A DNA stretch of 64,000 nucleotides. Source: Thalassia testudinum. Taxonomy: Eukaryota; Streptophyta; Magnoliopsida; Alismatales; Hydrocharitaceae. Shown here one piece after another: positions 56,036 to 64,000 of the stretch. The notes beneath the pieces were generated by a model. That model did no database searches, was not told where the DNA came from, and saw only the letters and a program-made list of their open reading frames with translations. Numbering within the stretch: the first letter of the stretch is position 1; the number at the start of each line of letters is the position of its first letter. Location of the stretch: NCBI GenBank assembly GCA_037157565.1, contig JAZHRO010000054.1, forward strand, positions 11,267,501 to 11,331,500, read 5' to 3'. Both the position numbers and the translations under genes were made by a program.

Positions 56036-59000
56036 ATGGGCGGCGGCGGCGGCGGCTTCTCGTGGAAGTTGGAAGACCACCCGAAGATCCCCAAGGGGAA
56101 GACGTTGGCCTTGGTGGTGTTGGATGGATGGGGGGAGGCCAACCCCGACCAGTACAACTGCATCCACATCGCCGAGACCCCCACCATGGATTCCTTCAAG
56201 AAGGTATACTTTTCAACACCCGTCTTCGATTGCTTCTTGTTTTGCTTTCGTTGTTGTTGTTGTTGTTTTTATCCGAAAGTTTTGATCTTGCACTACGGAG
56301 GGCCGGGAGATAGTGATTTGGTCTAGCAGATCACGGTTAAGGCGGAAAAAATTTGGCCTTTTTTTAAACAAGTTTATTTGCAGCACCCATATATGGATCT
56401 AATCGGTAGCTTGTTTAGTTCTGAGCCTGAATGCGGTTAGAGATTTGTGACATGCCTTACATTTTTACGCGTCGATCGTTTAAACCTGTGGTTCTGTGCC
56501 CCGATTTGCGACCTTCTTAGCTCAAGGGATGTGCAATTTTAGAGGTGGCTCCTCAGCCACATAACTTGGACTTATGCGATAGTCGATTAGTTGGTTTCTT
56601 CCGTTTTTGATGGCTGTGGGAATGTTCTCAGAAAAAAAAACCGAGTTATCGGGGGGAATGTGAGTTGTGGCAATTTGTGAGATCTAAGTCAGAGTGGACC
56701 CAAGTCAACGGCATGAAATGCGAATCCGAATTGTCAAGTTGATCCATAGGTGCGCTGCGTCTCTACCGTGGATCATCTCGATTTTTCTAGAGAGAATGAA
56801 TTCTCTTTTGGTCCCATGGCTAAAGGAGATTGCTGGTCTTATTGGATTTGATATACCCAGAGTTTTGTCTGCTGTATTCTATCTTTAATCTACAGACTTC
56901 GTCATTCTTTTGTGTGGAGCATACTTCGGTTAGTTTGGCAATAACAATGCCCACAACTATAAGATCCTTTTCATTGAAGTCCTTTTCAAGCTTTTTAAAA
57001 AGAATTGCAAATGGCCTTTTATCCTTGGCCCCGCTATAATATCTTAGACATGCATATGGCTGAGAAACACCCTACTGTCATGGGCACCCGTTAATATTCT
57101 TTCTTGACTAGTGATCAGATTTTTCTGACCAGATATTTCCGTGGTTATAGCAGTGCTATCAAGGCGCTCGCCTAGATGGCAGGTTGAGGCGAGGTGAGGC
57201 CCTAGCACCTCAACCAGTCTTGCCTCACTTGATTTTCCTGAGGCACTGCCTAAGTGAGCTTGGGCTAAGGTGCTAAGTGCTCCAGGCAAACGCTTGAATT
57301 AAGTTTGGTAGTTTTTCATTTTTTTAAACATTTCTAAGGGTTTTAATTTTTTTTCACCTAATTATTGAGTACCCTCTCTTAGTTAAACACACACCTAGAC
57401 AAATGTATATGCACATATGCATAGATATATACATATATATGTGCTTACACACACACACACACACACACATATTTTGTATGCTTGTGTATGTATATACGTA
57501 GATGTCAACTTTTGCATACAAATATATATGTACATACACACGCATGTGCAAAAGTATAGCATATAAATATAATGTATGTATTTACATGTGTATATATAAT
57601 GTACAAAATTGTATACACACTTATGATATGTATCAATGTGCATATGTATGTACATTGTGCTTGTTTGTCTAATCACTTATATATCTGGTATATTCTATCT
57701 ATATGCAATGATAACATACTATATTTTGGTTACTCTATGTGTGTGTAGCGCCTCATTTTTCTGGATGAGTGCCTAGGCAAACACCTAGCGCCTCGGACGT
57801 TTTGGAGCCCTCTTGCTTTTTAGCGCCTCTTGTCTTTGACGGCCTTGGGTTATAGACGGTGGGCTATTTCAAAAGAAATTCATTTTTTCGGTCAAGTTAG
57901 TTGCCTTATTATTATTATTATTATTATTATTGAACTTTTTGATTGGATCTTATTTACTTATTTCTTATTTATTTCTGTTTGATTTTTTGGTTGACAGAGT
58001 CTGTGGTTTACTCTTTAGTGACTTTTTTTGCTTTACTTATCTATGCTAAAGGGTCATCCTGATACGTGGAGGCTGGTAAGGGCCCATGGCACAGCTGTGG
58101 GGCTTCCCACAGAAGATGACATGGGTAACAGTGAAGTTGGCCACAATGCTCTAGGTGCTGGGCGGATTTTTGCTCAGGGGTAAGTATTGTTTGCCACAAT
58201 AATTTTTTCATCTATGTCTTCATATGTTGTTCTTAATTACATGGACATGCTGAGGGCATGACCACTGCAGTATTTCTTGTGAATTGTTAATCCATAGTAG
58301 CTTGCTTTGGTATACTTTCTACCATTAAATTAAATGGAAAAATACCATTTCTGATACATTGCTTTTCGAAGACCATGCCTTTCAATTGACATTTTTAATT
58401 CATTTTTAGAGCAAAGTTGGTTGATCTCGCATTGGCCTCTGGAAAAATTTTTGAAGGAGAGGGATTTAAATATATCCAAGAGTGTTTTGACAAAGGTACC
58501 TTGCACCTGATTGGACTTTTGAGTGACGGAGGTGTGCACTCTCGTCTTGATCAGTTGCAGGTTTGTTCAACATTCCCATTTTCTTTTTGTGACATTTTTA
58601 CTGTGCACAATTAAGTCTCTTGCATTTGGTTTTCTTTTGCTGCAGTTGTTGCTCAAAGGAGCTAGGCAGAATGGGGCCAAAAGAATTCGCGTGCATGCCC
58701 TTACGGATGGGCGTGATGTTTTGGATGGTACTAGTGTTGGTTTTGTAGAAACTCTTGAGAAGGATCTTGCACAGTTACGTGAGAATGGTATTGATGCCCG
58801 AATTGCGTCCGGTGGTGGTAGGATGTATGTAACAATGGACCGATATGAGGTACTCACAAGCACTTAGTCTATCTCCTTTTATGCTTAAATTCTGGTTTGG
58901 TTCTAAAAGATTGATTAATGTGGTTTGGTATAACTGTAGTAGGTTTTCTTGCAGAGGGCCTTCCTTTTGAAGTATTCTTTTGTTCATCCTGTGCTTCATG

Positions 59001-61987
59001 AACACATCATCTGGAAATTTTATTTGTATTTCATGATATGCATAGTTTTGATTGACACTGTATTTTTGTCTATTCTTATTTCTGCATTTGATAAACTTTC
59101 TGTTATGGTTTTGCATAGGTCACTTCTATCTTCTCAGACTAATATTTGCCCAGTTCATAATCAATTCATTTTTCCATACAAAATGCTATATCACATATGG
59201 AATTCGACAACTATACTTTTTTTTTCTGGACCTTGATCTGATCTAAGTTATCACATTTACTCATTTGTTTAAAATGGGAAGTTTCTGCCATTTTAGTGTG
59301 ATTATCTTTGGTTTCTTTTCCTTTGTGTTAAAGGAGGTTAATGCAAAATGTCCAAATTAGAATGGACCTCAATGTCTTAAGATGTGAACCATTATATCTA
59401 CCGTGCCTTGTATCTGCTTGAAGTGTAGGTGTTGAATGAATCTATTTATGTATCCAACACCTCCATTTCAAACCTTTGTAATTTTTTTTATCATACATCT
59501 TGCAGAATGATTGGGGTGTCATCAAACGTGGATGGGATGCACAAGTTCTTGGGGAGGCACCATACAAGTTTCAGAATGCAGTTGAAGCTGTTAAAAAGAT
59601 CAGGGAGGAGACAAAGGCCAATGATCAGTATTTGTCCCCCTTTGTAATTGTTGATGAAAGTGGCAAGGCTGTCGGGCCTATTGTGGATGGTGATGCTGTG
59701 GTTACATTCAACTTCAGAGCAGACCGCATGGTTATGATTGCAAAGTCTCTTGAATACGAAGACTTTGACAAATTTGATCGTGTTAGGTTCCCGAAGATCC
59801 GATATGCTGGGATGCTACAGTATGATGGTGAATTGAAGCTTCCTAGTAAATATCTTGTTTCTCCACCTGAAATTGATAGAACTTCTGGTGAATATTTGGT
59901 GCACAATGGCATCAGAACATTTGCCTGCAGGTAACGATATTTTTAGGATTTTTTATTTTCCTTATTTTTGATAGTTATTAAAATGACTTCCAACCACATC
60001 CATGCTTCACGTTTAAATGCCTTGAACTAAGTCCTCTCAGATCATTAACAGTTTAGACATCAAGAGATTTACTGATTTGGTTGACTCAATCATGGATTAT
60101 GAAATGATCCCCATTGAACTTTCGAGATGATCCTGGAGATCAATTTGGCGAAATCAAAGTTGGTTCTTACACTATTTATTCATAAACCTCCTATGGTAAT
60201 TAATAAAGATCGTTAGCATCTTTACCCACTGTCACAAAAGGAAAGCTGCAAACAATGAAAGGCCTAGTGTTGGAACCATGCTCCAAAGAATAGAAATCAA
60301 ATTTCAGTGTTTTAGACACAATAGTTCATTTTTTTATAATGTCCTTGTAGTTGTATGGCAAGATTTTAGATTTGTATCTATTGTCAATGAATTACCAACT
60401 GATCTTTCTAGCTTTCGGTTTCTGTTTATAAAGTGACAACCTGGTGGAGCAATTTTTTCATCAACTTGCTTGAATTTCGGGATGAAGTAGCTACATTATG
60501 CTAACAAAAGATGCTCATTAGACTTGGGCCTGGTTTAGTTTGCCATAAATTAATGTGATTACGTGATACAATTTTTCTATGTATTTGATTTTGAGTAGAT
60601 TACCTAACATTGTTAGATTATGCAATAAATGCCAACATTACTTTCAAGGAAGTAGTGTTTGAATATTTGGCATAGTAGTGAGTTTTCTGAGATTTCTTTT
60701 GCAGTGAGACTGTCAAGTTTGGTCATGTGACATTTTTCTGGAATGGAAATCGTTCTGGGTACTTCAACTCTGAGCTGGAAGAATATGTTGAAATTCCAAG
60801 CGATTCCGGAATCACATTCAATGTGCAGCCCAAGATGAAGGCTCTGGAAATCGGCAAGAAAGCTAGAGATGCTATCCTTAGTGGCAAGTTTGATCAGGTG
60901 CCTATTATAATATATCTGATGGCTCTGGCATCTTCTCTTCTTTCCTTTCCTTTCTTTTTTTTTTTGGGTACCTTTGTTTTACTATCTACATGTGTAGATT
61001 CGTGTGAACTTGCCAAATGGAGACATGGTTGGGCACACTGGTGACATAGAAGCTACTATTGTCGCATGCAAAGCTGCTGATGAAGCTGTCAAGGTAATAT
61101 TCTGTCGTCTATCTGTTTATTATTATTGTTTTTCACTATATACTATTTTTTTAAGGTTTGTATGCATTTTATCTTTTATGTTTGGTTTTGCATTGTCCAC
61201 AACTTTTCTTGCTGTACCTTGAGAATGATAAATAATCAATAATTTGACTGTTTAAACAGCGAAAATCACAGATAAGAACTAACTATTTCCATAATCCCAT
61301 ACACCATTCTAAAATTGAACTTCAATAATGTGACTGTATTTGCTGTGGTGAGCTTCATATATCTTTTTACGAGGAGGGTGAACTTGTTACACTTCCTACA
61401 CACCAAAGTGGAGTCTCTTGCATCTATAAATACGATGAATTCAAAATCCTCCAATACCAGTCAATTATGATTTGTTTTTGCTTTGGATGCTCATGTTTCT
61501 TTTTGAATCTTCTCTCCATCTGCTGAACTATGTTGTCCTATTGTAGATTATCATTGATGCTGTTCAACAAGTGGGTGGTATCTATGTTGTTACCGCGGAT
61601 CATGGGAATGCTGAGGACATGGTGAAGAGAAACAAGTCGGGCCAACCACTTCTTGATAAAAGTGGGAACATCCAAATCTTAACCTCCCACACTCTCCAGC
61701 CGGTAAGTGAATTGTGGTTCGTTATTTCATCAGATCTGTGTGGATCACATCCGTCCACTTCATTTGTAGCTTTGCTCATGATCTAATACTGTATGATCCT
61801 CACTGATGTTTGCCGTATACAGGTTCCAATTGCAATTGGTGGACCAGGGCTCTCTCATGGTGTTCGATTCCGTAAGGACCTACCACAGGGTGGTCTTGCC
61901 AATGTTGCAGCGACTGTGATGAATCTACATGGCTTTGTGGCCCCAAGTGACTATGAATCTACTCTTATCGAGGTCGTGGACAACTAA
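56036..61987 (+). CDS. PGM1: 2,3-bisphosphoglycerate-independent phosphoglycerate mutase, nine exons
   Basis: The exons are 56036-56203, 58052-58179, 58410-58560, 58646-58849, 59506-59930, 60705-60897, 60998-61093, 61547-61702 and 61823-61987. All have GT-AG borders and they join into 561 residues, the plant family's length. The enzyme interconverts 3- and 2-phosphoglycerate in cytosolic glycolysis using two metal ions and a phosphoserine. Visible landmarks are the metal site VVLDGWGE (Asp30), the catalytic serine in MGNSEVGH (Ser83), and HALTDGRD (166-173). Further on are [28 protein letters not shown] (Asp432, His436), [10 protein letters not shown] (Asp473, His474) and TSHT (His503). The C-terminus [13 protein letters not shown] is typical, and no transit peptide is present. 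Intron 1 is 1.85 kb and holds a hAT-type MITE. The start follows a CT-rich leader and begins with a Gly run before [16 protein letters not shown]. The coding sequence is intact. Confidence 0.97.
57151..57847. mobile_element. hAT-type MITE in iPGAM intron 1
   Basis: The left end CAGTGCTATCAAGGCGCTCG and the inverted right end CAAGGCCGTCAAAGACAAGA share an imperfect terminal repeat. GGTTATAG flanks both sides perfectly (57,143-57,150 and 57,848-57,855), the 8-bp duplication of hAT elements. The ends are rich in GGCGC/GCCTAG blocks (GCGCCTC near 57,749 and 57,790), as in common plant hAT MITEs. The middle is a variable AT/AC region with (AC)n at 57,447-57,470. There is no coding sequence, and it is 697 bp long. 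It lies about 200 bp before exon 2 and leaves the splice sites intact. Confidence 0.88.
57440..57470. repeat. (AC)n microsatellite
   Basis: About a dozen AC dinucleotides occur within the hAT MITE of iPGAM intron 1, in a longer AT/AC-rich stretch (57,390-57,700). It is likely length-polymorphic. Confidence 0.8.
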
Positions 61988-63790
61988 CTGACACTACACT
62001 GCATCCTTGGATTTCCCTTATAGTCCCAATGCTTATTTCTATGCCTTTTAAGTTGGTTATATGGCACTGTATGATTTTGGTTCCTTCATGGGGATAAAAG
62101 GTGCCAAAGGTTTTGCAATTTTGAGTTATATTCAAACGGGTGCTTCACATTACAGCAGGTTCAGATTGTTGGTGTTTCCTTGTAAACTGCTATATACCTA
62201 GCTGATGTTTATGAGCGCCTTTTTGTTTGAGTCTCACCCCTTTGCGCATTCTTGTTTTGTTGGTGTTTCCTTCCTTCTGCACATTCTGGTTTGATTGGGA
62301 AAAACTCTGTTGTCAGATCCATCAGTACAGTAACGAACGATAAATGCTAATATTGAGTTTGCTCAAGCCTATTGGGCAAGATATACCGGTTGTAGGCAAT
62401 CTCAGAGGCTCTGTGGGAAGTTTGGTAACCTTGGATTTGTGTTTGTTCTCCTCTTTGAATAGAATATAGTTTTGGTTAAAAATTAAAATAACCTGTTTAT
62501 GATTAAACTGTTGTAGAATTGAAATATCTTGATTTTTAGCTACAAATAGCATCATTTTTGGGGTTGTAAAGAGACAGTGGATAAATGTAACAGTACCATG
62601 CATGCCCTTTGGCTGGCAGGCTGCAACTTCCCAGAATCTATGATAGAAAAGATTTACTGCAATTGGTGCAAAGTTATATAAATTCTTAGTTAAAGTCACC
62701 TAGTTGATACCTTGTAAATGCGATTCTATTAAAAGCTTCCTTCGGGATATAGGTCCCGATAAATTATGAGTCAAGAACACCTCATAACATGCAAGCAGAG
62801 ATTGTAAGTGAAAAAGACGAGAGAAAATCTACCAAGAAGATGAATGATAAGTGGACGTCTAGAATCTATTGCAAATGTGAAAGTTGTCTGGGAACTAGGG
62901 TGGTGACTGAGAAACCTGGATTATTGAGTACAGAAGAACATAGGAATTGACGGATGACCTAAATAGAGTTTTAATCTTAGATATGGAGGTAACTTATTAT
63001 AGCAAGTTAACTTGCTAAAGAATAAGAATAGATCCTTAAACTAATTGGTGGTCTACTCATTCCTCGTGCTTGCTCTACTCCCTGTTCTACTCAACTCTTC
63101 CAATCACATAAATAAATAGGGATTTGAAATAGGATGATGGAATCATGCAACTAGGGACCTTGTAACAACCAAGCAAATTTTCATTCGTGCTTCACATTCT
63201 TTTTTTTATACATCCCATAACGTGATAACCTCTGCAATTAGATTCCTCTCAAAAATACTGCGGCTATTAATGAAAGCAGGAACCACCGGGAAATTATGAC
63301 ATGTGTGGGAATAATTTGTGAAAAGTTACAAGGATGTCCCTGGATTTTCACGTGCGAGCCACCATGATTTTACTCATGACATACATGCCTTCATAAATCC
63401 TGTTTTCACGACAATATAAAACTTCCCTTATACAATGTAATTGTCGCCTAGGTGACTACTCCTAATCGTAACAATTTACAGGGCATCCACATAAAAAGAT
63501 TATCCCAACATATGGTGCTGCTATAAGCTGGTTTGTACACCTGTGTATGCACGCTTACATTGGACCCCCCATCCTTTTTTTCATGCATTCGATGTATACG
63601 TTGGTGTACACAACCGATATCCCAAACATTTTCTCCCAACGTTCCGCAACCAGTGGCGCGATTTTTCGAAATACAAAAAACTGCCCCCACATCCGTGCAC
63701 CCTTCCTTTCCGCAACGGCTCCTGCCCCTTCCCTTCTCTTCTCCTCCTCTCGTCTCCCTTTTCCCCCTACTCTGTTGTGGGACTCTCAAT
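61988..63790. other. iPGAM 3' region and DUF936 upstream region
   Basis: The first few hundred bases after the stop codon must hold the iPGAM 3' UTR, but no single canonical AATAAA stands out. The rest is the intergenic spacer between two plus-strand genes. The open frames (62,322-62,699 minus and 63,448-63,789 minus) have no domain. From about 63,650 the DNA becomes CT-rich, as a promoter-proximal region. Confidence 0.55.
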
Positions 63791-63792
63791 CT

Positions 63793-63794
<2 letters not shown>

Positions 63795-63836
<42 letters not shown>

Positions 63837-63852
63837 CACACACACACACACA
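63795..63852. repeat. (CT)n and (CA)n microsatellite in the DUF936 leader
   Basis: About 19 CT units run into seven or so CA units and end six bases before the ATG at 63,858. It probably lies in the 5' UTR. CT-rich leaders are common in plants, and length variation here could be polymorphic. Confidence 0.8.
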
Positions 63853-63857
63853 GAGCA

Positions 63858-64000
63858 ATGGCGTCGGTGACTCCGGGGGTCCTCCTGAAGCTTCTGCAGT
63901 CGATGAACACGGACGCGAAGGTCGCCGGGGAGCACCGGTCGGCCGTCCTCCAGGTGACCTCCATAGTCCCGGCCCTCTCCGGCCCCGACCTCTGGCCCAA
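63858..64000 (+). CDS. DUF936 family protein, 5' end only
   Basis: The frame runs from ATG 63,858 to the window end: 47 codons reading [19 protein letters not shown], then [20 protein letters not shown], then SGPDLWP. This is the nearly invariant N-terminus of the plant DUF936 family, in which [14 protein letters not shown] is followed by AGEHRS and a conserved LWPN. The family has no established biochemical function in general; the N-terminal part resembles an OB-like fold in predictions. The gene is truncated only by the window. The GC-rich first exon is typical of monocots. Confidence 0.88.
   Translation, partial: MASVTPGVLLKLLQSMNTDAKVAGEHRSAVLQVTSIVPALSGPDLWP

Overview
This is nuclear DNA of a flowering plant. 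Genes are sparse and intron-bearing, with plant TATA boxes and GT-AG splice sites, and they sit among nested transposable elements. The GC-rich first exons and plant-specific gene families suggest a monocot, but the species cannot be fixed from the sequence.

Only three ordinary genes are supported. At 7.1-8.0 kb lies a two-exon LURP-one-related (LOR, DUF567) gene. At 56.0-62.0 kb lies a nine-exon gene for cofactor-independent phosphoglycerate mutase (iPGAM, 561 residues, all catalytic residues present). At 63,858 a DUF936 gene begins and runs off the window. A degenerate pseudogene of unknown family lies at 41.8-42.4 kb.

The rest is mostly mobile DNA, and many insertions can be delimited exactly. 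A defective 12.3-kb CACTA (En/Spm) element spans 12,680-25,023, with 28-bp imperfect terminal repeats, an ATG target duplication and transposase relics. It contains a run of short perfect hairpins (14.6-16.1 kb) and a chimeric solo LTR (18,154-22,471). A family of about 2.7-kb solo LTRs, here called family 1, occurs five times. Copy A (31,357-38,720, TSD CAAGG) contains copy B (32,289-36,932, TSD AAAAC), which contains a second LTR type (family 2). Copy D (52,417-55,101, TSD GGATG) is inverted. Copies C and E are broken or recombined. A reverse-oriented, decayed Ty1/copia element (44.8-51.7 kb) has been split by copy C and a second family 2 LTR. Smaller insertions include a hAT-type MITE in iPGAM intron 1 with a perfect 8-bp TSD, L1-like retroinsertions with matching tails, foldback MITEs and a SINE-like repeat.

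The most unusual signals are three. The first is the palindromic octamer AGACGTCT and its variants, massed in both otherwise unlike LTR families. The second is a cluster of about ten short hairpins in 1.4 kb inside the CACTA element. The third is a 220-bp direct repeat flanking the LTR inside copy B. No rRNA, functional tRNA, CRISPR or bacterial features were seen.
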